A stretch of 64,000 nt of DNA, from positions 1-64,000 of the forward strand of contig NZ_POQT01000002.1 of NCBI RefSeq assembly GCF_002938435.1, written 5' to 3'. The position numbers and the translations under genes are program-made. A model generated the notes under the pieces. That model had not been told where the DNA came from. It saw only the letters and a program-made list of their open reading frames with translations, and did not search any database. Shown in pieces: positions 43,067-51,606 of the stretch. Positions within the stretch are counted from its first letter, which is position 1. Each line of letters opens with the position of its first letter. The stretch comes from Blastococcus saxobsidens. GTDB lineage: Bacteria > Actinomycetota > Actinomycetes > Mycobacteriales > Geodermatophilaceae.

Positions 43067-43258
43067 TCAGCTCGCCGTAGCGACCTCCTCGGCTTCGTCG
43101 GCAGCAAGATCAGCCAGCAGTCGAGTCCTTAGGTACTGCGACCGGGTCATGCCGTGGCGGGCCGCTGCCGCATCTAGCCGTCTGGCCGTGCCGCTTGGGA
43201 ACTTCGTTATGAGCCGCTCACATGCGCTTCCATCGGGACTAAGTGGTTGCCGTGCCAT
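43067..43258 (-). CDS. Ribbon-helix-helix (CopG/Arc-type) protein
   Basis: A 63-aa protein from ATG 43258. It has the layout of an RHH fold: strand CERLITKFPSGTARRLD (about residues 13-29), helix A DAAAARHGMTRSQYLRTRLLADLAAD with the G-M-T-R-S turn between the helices. Such proteins bind DNA as dimers and control plasmid copy number, partition, toxin-antitoxin or mobilization genes. No toxin gene is next to it, so it is more likely a regulator of the element. Confidence 0.75.
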   Translation of the reverse strand: MARQPLSPDGSACERLITKFPSGTARRLDAAAARHGMTRSQYLRTRLLADLAADEAEEVATAS

Positions 43259-43434
43259 AAGGGCATACGATTTCGCGAATACTGCTTGCGCGCGCGGATG
43301 GTCGCTATCCGAACTGATCAGCGCCTATGGCCGAGCGAGCGCAGCGGGCGAGGCCCGGCCGAATTGACCGGGACCCGATGCCTAGGCGCCGACCATCGTT
43401 CATTTGTCTCACACTCTTCCTACCCTTGCCTGTC

Positions 43435-43584
43435 ATGGATGAAGAACTAGTCAAGGGCATAGCCCGCATGATCAAAGCAACTTTGACCCCGACAGAGCCA
43501 GAGGAATGGATTCCAATCAACCGCTACGTCGCCCCCGGTCAGGAGGTGCCATGCTCACCTCCTGACGGACCGGGACTCAACTAG
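43435..43584 (+). CDS. Possible small protein
   Basis: A 49-aa frame, MDEELVKGIARMIKATLTPTEPEEWIPINRY..., from ATG 43435. The composition (Glu, Lys, Ile, helix then Pro-rich end) looks like a real small protein and codon use fits the element. No convincing Shine-Dalgarno precedes the ATG. It overlaps the convergent zinc-ribbon gene by 8 nt. Could be chance. Confidence 0.3.
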   Translation: MDEELVKGIARMIKATLTPTEPEEWIPINRYVAPGQEVPCSPPDGPGLN

Positions 43585-43975
43585 CGTCAGAACTGTCCTC
43601 CTTTCCACGAGTGGCCTTCGCAGCCACTCCAGCCGTCTGCATGACTTTTCGGTGATGATGGGGGTTTGAACCGCAGTTCGACCCGTCGCAGCCTTCACAG
43701 ACCACGACGGCCACCACGGGTTCCATCACCTCTGTCGATCGCTCGGCCGCCACCTCAAGGAACGCAGCAACATCACCAGCCCAATCCTTTGGGTAGTTGG
43801 TGAGCCAGCGAAGGGCGAGTTCGTACCACTGCTCACGGTCATTCAGCTCCTTGCAGCTGGAGCAGATTTGCACGCCGGTACGAGGGCGCATCCAGTGGGC
43901 AATGCGTTTGCAGTACGCACAGCGGATGGTGGGTAGTTTGTTGTCAGTACTCAAGGGTGTCTCCTTGTTGCTCAT
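43577..43975 (-). CDS. Zinc-ribbon hypothetical protein
   Basis: A 132-aa protein from ATG 43975 (MSNKETPLSTDNK). Two CxxC knuckles, CAYCKR and CSSCKE, are 19 residues apart and form a zinc ribbon (about residues 18-45). A helical middle follows (EQWYELALRWLTNYPKDWAGDVAAFLEVAAE), then a second Cys/His cluster VVCEGCDGSNCGSNPHHHRKVM. The organisation suggests a nucleic-acid or protein adaptor on a mobile element. No family was recognised. Upstream open frame is a Arg-rich extension without a ribosome site. Confidence 0.65.
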   Translation of the reverse strand: MSNKETPLSTDNKLPTIRCAYCKRIAHWMRPRTGVQICSSCKELNDREQWYELALRWLTNYPKDWAGDVAAFLEVAAERSTEVMEPVVAVVVCEGCDGSNCGSNPHHHRKVMQTAGVAAKATRGKEDSSDAS

Positions 43976-44384
43976 CCCCCGGCCGCTATCTACGGCGCGG
44001 GGCTTTTCTTTTCTCTGATTGCAGTAGTGCGGTTCTAGGAACCGCCTCCGCTGCCTTGCGGAGGCATAGCTGCCGACAGCTCGCCCGGCTCGTCGGGTCA
44101 AGCAGCGGGAGCCCACTTGTTGCGTGGCGGAGTTGAGAAAGGAATGGGGCCGCGCAGCGGCCACCGAAGATGCCGCCGCAAGAAGTTGGCGGGAGCGCTT
44201 GAGGCGATGAGCTGGGTGGGCGCCACGACGCCGGCAGGCGTCGCCATGAGCGCCGCGTGCAGCGGTGCTCGAGAGGGTAAGCCCGCAGGGCTGCCGCTGA
44301 CTGCCCGTTGAGCACCTAGCCAGCGGAGCCGTGTCGCGCGAGCATCGCTGTGGCCCAGACGAGCACCGCTACACCGGAGAGTCA
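43976..44384. other. Intergenic, about 400 bp, no gene supported
   Basis: Divergent region between the zinc-ribbon gene and the Cys-rich gene. Open frames on both strands are short, Arg/Ala-rich and lack ribosome sites or recognisable features. The GTG at 44331 could extend the next gene by 18 codons. Confidence 0.45.
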
Positions 44385-44675
44385 GTGTCCACCGAGACCG
44401 CTGTTCTGCTCGACGAAGCCCTCCTGACGGAGCTTGAACCCTCCATCCCGTGCGGAATGCGCTGGGGGGACGACGATCCTTGCCCGGCAGAGGCCGACTA
44501 CGCCGTCCAAGTCATCTGCGAGCTGTGCGGGGACCGCTGGGCCTTCATCTGCGAACCGTGCCTCGACCTGCTCGAAGCGACGCTAGGCACGCTGACGACC
44601 TGTCGCGGCAACTGGGTCTGCGCAACAACCGGCCCCTTGATCATCGCCGTCGTGACAATCAAGCCCTTGAGCTGA
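44385..44675 (+). CDS. Small Cys-rich hypothetical protein
   Basis: A 96-aa protein from GTG 44385, behind GGAGAG; GTG 44331 in frame is an alternative (114 aa). After a short Leu/Glu-rich start it has IPCGMRWGDDDPCPAEADYAV, then VICELCGDRWAFICEPCLDLLE, i.e. four Cys in CxxC pairs that may bind zinc. Small proteins of this sort (a C-x-x-C..C-x-x-C metal site) are common in actinobacterial genomes and mobile elements with unknown function. Confidence 0.55.
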   Translation: MSTETAVLLDEALLTELEPSIPCGMRWGDDDPCPAEADYAVQVICELCGDRWAFICEPCLDLLEATLGTLTTCRGNWVCATTGPLIIAVVTIKPLS

Positions 44676-44799
44676 CCTGGCACGGGTGCTCGCAAGGGCC
44701 TCCCGCAAGCGATCGCAGGCGTCGGTCCAGACACTCGTCCCAACCGCTCCGAGGCCGGCCGGATGGCACTGACGCTGACGCCGCCCTGCCACGCATGCT

Positions 44800-44817
44800 G
44801 AGGTTCCATGGAACCTC
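44800..44817. promoter_or_regulatory. Perfect 18-bp palindrome upstream of the type III RM genes
   Basis: GAGGTTCCATGGAACCTC is fully self-complementary and lies 82 nt before the mod GTG. It could be an operator for a repressor that delays restriction, or a short terminator. No controller gene is visible next to it. Confidence 0.45.
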
Positions 44818-44899
44818 CGATTAGGCTCCCCACGGCCGTCGACGCCGAAGGTCGGCCGACAGGTTGAGCGGCAGCCCGTCGCCTGGGGGAGGAAGCTGA

Positions 44900-46573
44900 G
44901 TGCCGAGGTACGAAGGTCGCCTGGAGCTGACCTGGACCAACAAGCACGAGAGGCTTCTCGCTCACGACGACGGCTCCTATGAGTGGCTTCCGGCGTCTGA
45001 CTATCGAGTCGCCGAGGTGCGGCTTCTACGGAACATCGGCGATGTCGGAGGGGTACGCAAGCGCCGAGCCGAAGACAATTTGCTGATCCGCGGTGACGCA
45101 CTGAGCGCACTGACTAGCCTTACTAAGCTCCCCGAATTCAGACGTGAGTACGTCGGCAAGGTCAAAGTCGCCTACCTGGACCCGCCTTTCAACACCGGCC
45201 AGGCGTTTTCCCACTATGACGACGCGCTTGAGCATTCGGTCTGGCTCACGATGATGCGCGATCGCCTGTTGCAGATCTGGGAGCTACTCCGGGAGGACGG
45301 CTCCGTTTGGGTGCACCTCGACGACAGCGAAGCTTCATACTGTCGAGTCCTCCTTGACGAGTTGTTTGGGCGGGAGAACTTCGTCACATCCGTCGTCTGG
45401 GAGAAGGATCAGGGGCGACGCAACGACACAGACATCTCCACGGTCCACGACTACATCCTCGTCTTCGCGAAGAACCGTCAAGCCTGGAAGAAGACCCGCA
45501 ACCTGTTACCGCGGCTAGAGGACCAGATCAAGCGGTACCGCAACCCGGATAACGATCCTCGCGGTCCATGGCTCCAGGGAGCGGACAGCACCGCTAAGAG
45601 CGGAACCGAAAAGAACAGATTCGAGGTCTTGCTTCCTTCCGGGCGACAAGTTCGGCCACCTAAAGGCGTCTACTGGCGCTTCAGCCCCGACACGTTCGAT
45701 CAGGCGTTGTTTGAGGGACGGGTCTACTTCGGGGCCGACGGCAATGGAATGCCGATCATCAAGCGGTACTTGACGGACGTGCAGCAAGGGGTCGTGCCGA
45801 GAACATGGTGGCCAGCTAGTGAAGTTGGCAGCAACATGAGCGCCAAGCGCGATCATCTGCGAAAACTACTTCCTGATGTCGAGCCTTTTGCTACGCCTAA
45901 GCCAGAGCCCTTGCTGCACCGAATCCTGCACATAGCGTCCAACCCGGGAGATATCGTCCTTGACTGCTTCGCAGGATCTGGAACAACCGCCGCTGTAGCT
46001 CAAAAGATGGGTCGCCGCTGGGTCGCTATTGAACGTGTCCCTGACACGGTGGAGACCTATACCCTCCCGAGGCTCACGAAAGTCCTGAAGGGAGAGGATC
46101 CCGGCGGCATCACCAGCTTGGTTGGCTGGACGGGCGGAGGGGTGGGCTTTCGCGTGTTGGATGTAGCTCCGTCGATGTTCGAGAGCGAGAACGGCCTCGT
46201 CTATCTCCACGACGCCATGAGCAACGGGGACCTAGCGGAGGCGACCGCCGCTCAGCTCGGCTATGAGTACAAGCCGGAGCCGCCGTTCGCCGGCCTCAAG
46301 GGACGCACTCGACTTGCCGTCGTAGATGGAGTGGTCAACGAGGACGTTGTTCGTCTGCTGGTCTCCGCCCTAGCGGACAGCGAGCGCGTAGTGATCTGCG
46401 GAACCGGCCTGGACTCCGAGGCCCGAGCCGTGCTTCGAGAGCTACGCCCCGGCTCATCACTGCGGAAGATTCCGGCCGCCTTGCTCGAGCGCTACCGGGC
46501 GCCGCATCGACGGGTACGGCGTGAGGCTCCCGAGTCGACCGCCGAACCGGTCCTGACTGGAACCGACGCGTGA
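44900..46573 (+). CDS. mod: Type III restriction-modification methyltransferase (Mod)
   Basis: A 557-aa beta-group DNA adenine-N6 methyltransferase. The catalytic motif IV is VAYLDPPFNTGQAFSHYDD near residue 93, motif I is CFAGSGTTAAVAQKMGRRWVAIE near 356. The segment between (residues 150-330) is the target-recognition domain (e.g. SVVWEKDQGRRNDTDISTVHDYILVFAKN; later WPASEVGSNMSAKRDHLRKLLP). Mod recognises a short asymmetric site and methylates one strand; it also gives Res its specificity. GTG 44900 start. The res gene overlaps the stop codon, as in known type III systems. Confidence 0.93.
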   Translation: MPRYEGRLELTWTNKHERLLAHDDGSYEWLPASDYRVAEVRLLRNIGDVGGVRKRRAEDNLLIRGDALSALTSLTKLPEFRREYVGKVKVAYLDPPFNTGQAFSHYDDALEHSVWLTMMRDRLLQIWELLREDGSVWVHLDDSEASYCRVLLDELFGRENFVTSVVWEKDQGRRNDTDISTVHDYILVFAKNRQAWKKTRNLLPRLEDQIKRYRNPDNDPRGPWLQGADSTAKSGTEKNRFEVLLPSGRQVRPPKGVYWRFSPDTFDQALFEGRVYFGADGNGMPIIKRYLTDVQQGVVPRTWWPASEVGSNMSAKRDHLRKLLPDVEPFATPKPEPLLHRILHIASNPGDIVLDCFAGSGTTAAVAQKMGRRWVAIERVPDTVETYTLPRLTKVLKGEDPGGITSLVGWTGGGVGFRVLDVAPSMFESENGLVYLHDAMSNGDLAEATAAQLGYEYKPEPPFAGLKGRTRLAVVDGVVNEDVVRLLVSALADSERVVICGTGLDSEARAVLRELRPGSSLRKIPAALLERYRAPHRRVRREAPESTAEPVLTGTDA

Positions 46574-49035
46574 TGACCGCTCCGCTTGAGCTCCATGAGG
46601 ACGTCATTGCTGACCTGGCGTCCCGCCTGGAGCTTCGGGAGCCAAACCGCCTGGCCGTAGAGACGCTGGCCGCGGAGTTGTCCCAGCACTACAACGTCGA
46701 CGACGGGCAGCCGCCGTTCGAGGCGGTCTTCGACGTGGCGACCGGGGTCGGCAAGACCTACATCCTTGCTGGCTCCATGGAGCTGCTCGTCGAGGCCTAC
46801 GGCATCCGGGACTTCGTGATCATCACGCCGGGCAGCACGATCCTCAACAAGACCCGAGACAACTTTACGCCGGGGCATGCCAAGAGCTTGCTCGGGCCTA
46901 TGAGCTTCCAGCCGGTCGTGATTACCGCCGACAACTTTGCGACGCCGGCCATGCGAGCTGCGATGGACGACGAGACGCAGGTCAAGGTTTACCTGTTCAC
47001 CGTGCAGTCGCTCGTCCGGCCGACTTCGAAGACCGCCCGCAAGGTCCACAAGTTCCAAGAGGGGCTCGGGACAGAGTTCTACGAGCACCTGCAGCGCACC
47101 GACCTCCTTGCCGTCTTCGCTGACGAGCACCACACCTACTACGGCCCAGCGTTCTCCACGGCCGTGCGTGACCTCAACCCGTGGCTACTGCTCGGGCTCA
47201 CTGCTACGCCGCACAAGCAGACGCCCACCGACCAGATCGTCTACCGCTACCCACTAGCGGCAGCCATCGCCGACAAACTGGTCAAGACGCCCGTCATCGT
47301 GGGCCGCAAGGACGACCGAACGGACTCCCTCACCAAGCTGACCGACGGCGTGACCTTGCTGCGAGCCAAGGCGGAGGCCGTCGACGCACACGTCGCCGCA
47401 ACCGGCGGCGAGCCAGTGAACCCCGTGATGTTGGTCGTCGCCAAGACGATCAACGAGGCCGAGGAGTACGGCGAGATCCTGCGCTCGCAGGAGTTCTTCG
47501 GCGGCGCCTACGCCGATGCGGTTCTCGTCGTGCACTCCAGCGCGCCTGACGAGGCGCTCACCGGCCTCGCCGCTGTCGAAGACGCTGACTCGCCGGTGCG
47601 GATCATCATCTCGGTTGGGATGCTCAAAGAGGGCTGGGACGTCCGCAACGTCTACGTCATCGCCTCGATGCGAGCGAGCGTCTCGGAGATCCTCACTGAG
47701 CAGACCCTGGGCCGGGGCATGCGCCTGCCCTTCGGGCAGTACACCGCCGTCGAGATTCTCGACACGCTCGAGGTCATCGCTCACGAGCGCTACCAGGACC
47801 TCTTGAAGAAAGCCGGCGTGCTGAACCAGGCCTTCGTCGACTACCGCACCCGAGCGGTCGTACGAACCAACGCCAAGGGCGAGCAGGTCGTCGTCACCGA
47901 GACGACCACCTCGACCGTCCAGCCGGTGATCGCAACGACCGACGGTGCCCCGGCGCCTCAGCCCGCCGACGAGGACCCCACCCCAGTCGTCACCACCGTG
48001 CAGGACCGCACTCAGCAGGTCATCGAGGCGGTCACCAGGCTCAAGCAGGAGATCGCCAGGCGACCCGATGCCCCTGCCATCAAGCTTCCCGTCCTGCGCA
48101 TGTCGGTCGTCCGAAGCAGCTTCTCGCTCGCCGACATCACAGACACCGACGCCTTCCGAAAGCTAGGGGCGTCCCTCGGCGCCGACCCCGCCGGTGAGCT
48201 CAGCCGCACGCTGCTTGGCGCTCGCATCGTGGAGGGGTCCGACGGCATGCGCCGTACCGAGCTGGTGACCACGACTGCGGCCGACCGAGTGCGCTCCACG
48301 CCGACGCTCTTCCCGGAAAGCGACCTGCGGAACAGCCTTGCCGAGATGGTGCTCGGATCGTCGGCAGTACCGGCCCGCAAGAGCGAACGAGCAGCACTTG
48401 GCCCGTTGCTCGACGCCTTCTTTGAGGGCCTCGGGACCAAGGCGGTCGAAGTGCTCTCTGCCAACCTCGACCGGGCCGGTGCTCGCCTCGTGCGCCTCGT
48501 CGAGTCCGAGCAGCGCCGCTTCATGGCCAAGCCGAGCTTCGAAGAAGTCGTGGAGGTCAAGACCTTCGACCCGCTCCGGGTGACCGACAAGGATGTCTCT
48601 GCCAACCGCCATGGCGCCTTCTCGAAGGCACTGGCTTACGAGGGCTGGCAGCGGGCGATATTCCCCATTGCCTGGTTTGACTCGGCTCCTGAGCGCACCG
48701 TCGCCAACGTCGTCGACGACGACGACTCGGTGGCCTGGTGGGTGCGCCTGCATATCAATGACTTGCCCATCCTTTGGAACGGGGCTGGCCAGCGGTACAA
48801 CCCCGACCTGATCGTCATCGAGACCGACGGCACTCACTGGGTCGTCGAGGTCAAGATGGACAAGGAAATGACTTCGGCTGACGTCCAGGCCAAGCGCGAG
48901 GCCGCCAAACGCTGGGCCAACCACGTGTCGGCTGACTCGAGCGTTGGAACGCGATGGCGCTACCTGATCGTCTCTGAGTCAGACATCAACGACGCCAAGG
49001 GGTCGTGGGACGCGCTAAAGAGGCTCGGCAGCTGA
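46573..49035 (+). CDS. res: Type III restriction enzyme helicase/nuclease (Res)
   Basis: An 820-aa subunit with an SF2 translocase and a C-terminal nuclease. Motifs: Walker A DVATGVGKTYILAG near residue 55, motif II FADEHHTYYG near 185, motif III GLTATPHK near 207, motif VI EQTLGRGMRLPFG near 377. The end carries a PD-(D/E)XK site: YNPDLIVIETDGTHWVVEVKMDKEM, near 745-765. The enzyme cuts after translocation and collision of two unmodified sites. ATG 46573 overlaps the mod TGA; GTG 46570 is possible. All motifs are intact, so the pair should be active. Confidence 0.93.
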   Translation: MTAPLELHEDVIADLASRLELREPNRLAVETLAAELSQHYNVDDGQPPFEAVFDVATGVGKTYILAGSMELLVEAYGIRDFVIITPGSTILNKTRDNFTPGHAKSLLGPMSFQPVVITADNFATPAMRAAMDDETQVKVYLFTVQSLVRPTSKTARKVHKFQEGLGTEFYEHLQRTDLLAVFADEHHTYYGPAFSTAVRDLNPWLLLGLTATPHKQTPTDQIVYRYPLAAAIADKLVKTPVIVGRKDDRTDSLTKLTDGVTLLRAKAEAVDAHVAATGGEPVNPVMLVVAKTINEAEEYGEILRSQEFFGGAYADAVLVVHSSAPDEALTGLAAVEDADSPVRIIISVGMLKEGWDVRNVYVIASMRASVSEILTEQTLGRGMRLPFGQYTAVEILDTLEVIAHERYQDLLKKAGVLNQAFVDYRTRAVVRTNAKGEQVVVTETTTSTVQPVIATTDGAPAPQPADEDPTPVVTTVQDRTQQVIEAVTRLKQEIARRPDAPAIKLPVLRMSVVRSSFSLADITDTDAFRKLGASLGADPAGELSRTLLGARIVEGSDGMRRTELVTTTAADRVRSTPTLFPESDLRNSLAEMVLGSSAVPARKSERAALGPLLDAFFEGLGTKAVEVLSANLDRAGARLVRLVESEQRRFMAKPSFEEVVEVKTFDPLRVTDKDVSANRHGAFSKALAYEGWQRAIFPIAWFDSAPERTVANVVDDDDSVAWWVRLHINDLPILWNGAGQRYNPDLIVIETDGTHWVVEVKMDKEMTSADVQAKREAAKRWANHVSADSSVGTRWRYLIVSESDINDAKGSWDALKRLGS

Positions 49036-49083
49036 GCCGAGGGCATCCTCATGCCTTATCTCCCCACGCTGGCTGTTGCTGCG

Positions 49084-50295
49084 TTAACCCGGTGCCTGGT
49101 AGTCGAATAGGTCCGCGTCGCTGAGCCCGATGCCTATTCGATGACTGGAGTATGTGATCTGCACGCCCTCAGAAAGATGAGCAATAAGCGTCATCGTCGG
49201 TGTTATCTGAAGCTGACCGTTGGCGAGTCGCCGAACGTCTTGAAGCGTGGTGTGCCAGTCCACATATGGGTACGGCTGACCCGCCTCACCCATGCGGTGC
49301 GGGTCCTGTACCTCCCCATGCAGCTCGCCTCTTACTTCGTGCCAGGTCGGACTGACATCGAGCGGCCGTTTCGCTTCAAGCTCGGAGCGCACTGTCTCGG
49401 GCAGGTCGAGCAGCTCAAGCAGGCCCGCTCGGACGTAGTCCAGGAGCGTACGTCCGTGCTCCTCGGCTACCGCTCGATACATCGGCACCTTCATGAAACC
49501 ATGCTCGAAGCCGTCGCTGGCCTTCCTGGCTGCGTCGTAGGTCACCTTGTCTCCCCGACAAAGCACGTCACGTCGGACCCAGCCCAGTAGTACGTCGTTC
49601 CAATTCTTCCGCGTGACATCGACTCCGAGATGTAAAGCGTGCTCTCGGGGATCAGCGAGACCGAACTGTTCTCGCTGTCTCCGCTCGGCGACGGGCCCAA
49701 GTGCTTCGAGGGCCATGTACAGATGCGCAAGCGCCAGTGGAAGACCCGCTGTTGTCCAATGACTAAGGGCGACGTGGTATTGGCTCACTGCTCGGCCGAT
49801 GCGCTCTTGCTCGGCATCCTCGAGGAAGGCTTCGAGAAATGGGAACAGGAGCTTGTCGTCTAACTGTCGACTGGGCCGGGGTAGACCTTGCTGGAAGTCG
49901 AATTGCTTCTGCCAGAACTGTCGGCGGGTCAGCCCAGGCGCCGCCTCGTACGCCAGGTATGGCACCGCAGGCGGCACGAAGGCGTTGACCGTGAATGAAA
50001 GCAGTGCGACCACGGCGCTTGCCACGGCCCCCGCTTGGGCAATCGCAGCGTCGGCATCCTCAGCCGATAGACGCACCTCTAGGACCAGCTCCCTCGGTAC
50101 GAGGTCAGTCAGGCCTGCGTCCTCGAAGCGATTGGCCAGGACGACGTCTACCGGTTGGTCATCTGTGGGCAGCTGGCGTAGCCCAAGTCGCTGATCCGGC
50201 AGCAGACTGGCGCCGCCCGACGTCAGGAGGATCACCAACCACGGCGTCGACTCGGCCTGAGTCGGCGCTTCTGGCCTACCTACGTCAGCAAACAC
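49084..50295 (-). CDS. Unknown 403-aa protein next to the type III RM
   Basis: A predicted soluble protein, convergent with res and 48 nt from its stop. The N-terminal 160 residues are mixed alpha/beta (PWLVILLTSGGASLLPDQRLGLRQL; ASAVVALLSFTVNAFVPPAVPYLAYE). Residues 160-310 look alpha-helical: HVALSHWTTAGLPLALAHLYMALEALGP and YDAARKASDGFEHGFMKVPMYRAVAEEHGRTLLDYVRAGLLELLDL. The helical half, with an MALEAL helix and an EHG near a later helix, reminds me of ApeA/HEPN-like folds, but the strict Rx4-6H pair is not in register. The start ATG 50295 is the first in the frame. Presence beside an RM system suggests a defence gene; function is not established. Confidence 0.7.
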   Translation of the reverse strand: MFADVGRPEAPTQAESTPWLVILLTSGGASLLPDQRLGLRQLPTDDQPVDVVLANRFEDAGLTDLVPRELVLEVRLSAEDADAAIAQAGAVASAVVALLSFTVNAFVPPAVPYLAYEAAPGLTRRQFWQKQFDFQQGLPRPSRQLDDKLLFPFLEAFLEDAEQERIGRAVSQYHVALSHWTTAGLPLALAHLYMALEALGPVAERRQREQFGLADPREHALHLGVDVTRKNWNDVLLGWVRRDVLCRGDKVTYDAARKASDGFEHGFMKVPMYRAVAEEHGRTLLDYVRAGLLELLDLPETVRSELEAKRPLDVSPTWHEVRGELHGEVQDPHRMGEAGQPYPYVDWHTTLQDVRRLANGQLQITPTMTLIAHLSEGVQITYSSHRIGIGLSDADLFDYQAPG

Positions 50296-50368
50296 AGACC
50301 CACACTAATGACGACAAGGAGGGCTGCTCCGCTAGAACCCGCTCAACGCCTACGCCCCCCAACAGGAC

Positions 50369-50407
50369 CCGACCCGACTCCATCGGCGGGACGCGGAGTC
50401 GGGTCGG
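50369..50407. terminator. 13-bp hairpin after the STAS gene
   Basis: CCGACCCGACTCC (50369-50381) pairs with GGAGTCGGGTCGG (50395-50407) around a 13-nt loop. It lies 50 nt after the minus-strand STAS stop and 73 nt before the start of the next gene on the same strand, so it separates the two transcripts. Confidence 0.75.
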
Positions 50408-50457
50408 TGGCCTGTTCCAGATACTTTACGGCCTGAGCAGGACAGCGCCTGACTCTC

Positions 50458-50802
50458 TTAGTGGTGCCGACGTGAAGTCAGGTTGAAGAGCGGCAAGAGA
50501 CCACACAGCGCCAGCGTGTTGGTTACTCGCTCAGAAGGTTCATGGACGATGAGGTGAGAGCCGTTGTCCTTGGCATACCGGTGAGCGGCCACCAGCACGT
50601 TGATTCCTGTGGAGTCAATAAAGGCGACACCACTCATGTCCACCTCTATGTCACGGGCATCGCAACCGTTGATTGCATCACAAAGGTCGCTCCCCAATTG
50701 CGCGGAGTTCGAAATGTCTATCTCGCCGACAAGTTCGACATGGCAGGGCCTTAGCCAGAGGGCCGACAGGCCTTTTTGGGCTGGGGGCATAGACACAGAC
50801 AC
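50458..50802 (-). CDS. STAS-domain anti-sigma factor antagonist
   Basis: A 114-aa single STAS domain (RsbV/SpoIIAA type). The phospho-acceptor region is SGVAFIDSTGINVLVAAHRYA, with Ser in DST; VELVGEIDISNSAQLGSDL is the first strand-helix. In partner switching the unphosphorylated form sequesters an anti-sigma kinase; a PP2C phosphatase reactivates it. Such a phosphatase (SpoIIE type) is encoded 800 bp away, but a cognate kinase is not on the visible part of the element. GTG 50802 starts after AGGAG; ATG 50790 is possible. Confidence 0.9.
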   Translation of the reverse strand: MSVSMPPAQKGLSALWLRPCHVELVGEIDISNSAQLGSDLCDAINGCDARDIEVDMSGVAFIDSTGINVLVAAHRYAKDNGSHLIVHEPSERVTNTLALCGLLPLFNLTSRRHH

Positions 50803-50963
50803 ACTCTCCTCACGATGGCAAAGGGCGAGTGCATGGACTCTTGCCTCATTGCGCTAGCCATCGATCATCCTCATTCGAATCGCTCAGAGAATCAACGTGT
50901 ATTTCTGCATGGCGCCTCTAGCGTTGAAGGCATAGGCTTCTGCGCCGGCTCACTAGCTGTTTC

Positions 50964-51329
50964 CTAAGGAGTAAGCGTCCCTCCGGGTAGCAACGTCGGC
51001 GAGGAAGCTAAGTGCTCGACAACCGGCAAGCGGTCGCCCATAAGCGATTCGAGCACGCCCGAATCGGTGGTCCACCAGTTCACAATGGTCCATGACTGCC
51101 TGACCAATTCATGAAGCTGAAGGACCCGCTCACAGTCTGGGCCACCCAAGACAAAGTCAGTGATGATGGCGCTGGCGGCATCGGCATCCTCCACGCCAAC
51201 GGCGACGAAGTAGCTGGACCATTCGGGCCTCCAGCCAACCATTAGCGGAAGACCGTGCTGGAGGCTTTCCACCTTGTACTTGCGTTCGCCCACGACTGAA
51301 CCCCCCAGCCCTACATTCGCGACTCGCAT
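50964..51329 (-). CDS. Hypothetical protein, 121 aa
   Basis: A small protein between the STAS gene and the divergent SpoIIE gene. Its middle (YKVESLQHGLPLMVGWRPEWSSYFVAVGVEDADAASAIITDFVLGG) is beta-strand/helix; the sequence is not low-complexity and no Cys metal site is present. No domain recognised. It may be co-transcribed with the STAS gene (160 nt upstream). ATG 51329. Confidence 0.5.
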   Translation of the reverse strand: MRVANVGLGGSVVGERKYKVESLQHGLPLMVGWRPEWSSYFVAVGVEDADAASAIITDFVLGGPDCERVLQLHELVRQSWTIVNWWTTDSGVLESLMGDRLPVVEHLASSPTLLPGGTLTP

Positions 51330-51606
51330 CTAGGAAAGAGAACGTATAGGCCAAAATTCCCGGCCGCTTGAGGCATTTGACCTATCCCGGAGAGCGCTAG
51401 AGATGAGGTGCCCACGGGGTATCGCAATGCAGCTAGCGTCCTGGGGTGTCGACTTAAGCTCGGCTCTCAGGCATGGGCTGACCGAGTCTGGGAACGAGGG
51501 AAGAGCACGAGCTCGGCGGCCGGCCCCAGCCGGTAGGCGCGGGGTCGGTTCGAGGGAGGGCACCCCGCCGTCCGCTCTGGCTGCCCGGAGGTAGGAGTAC
51601 CCGTCC

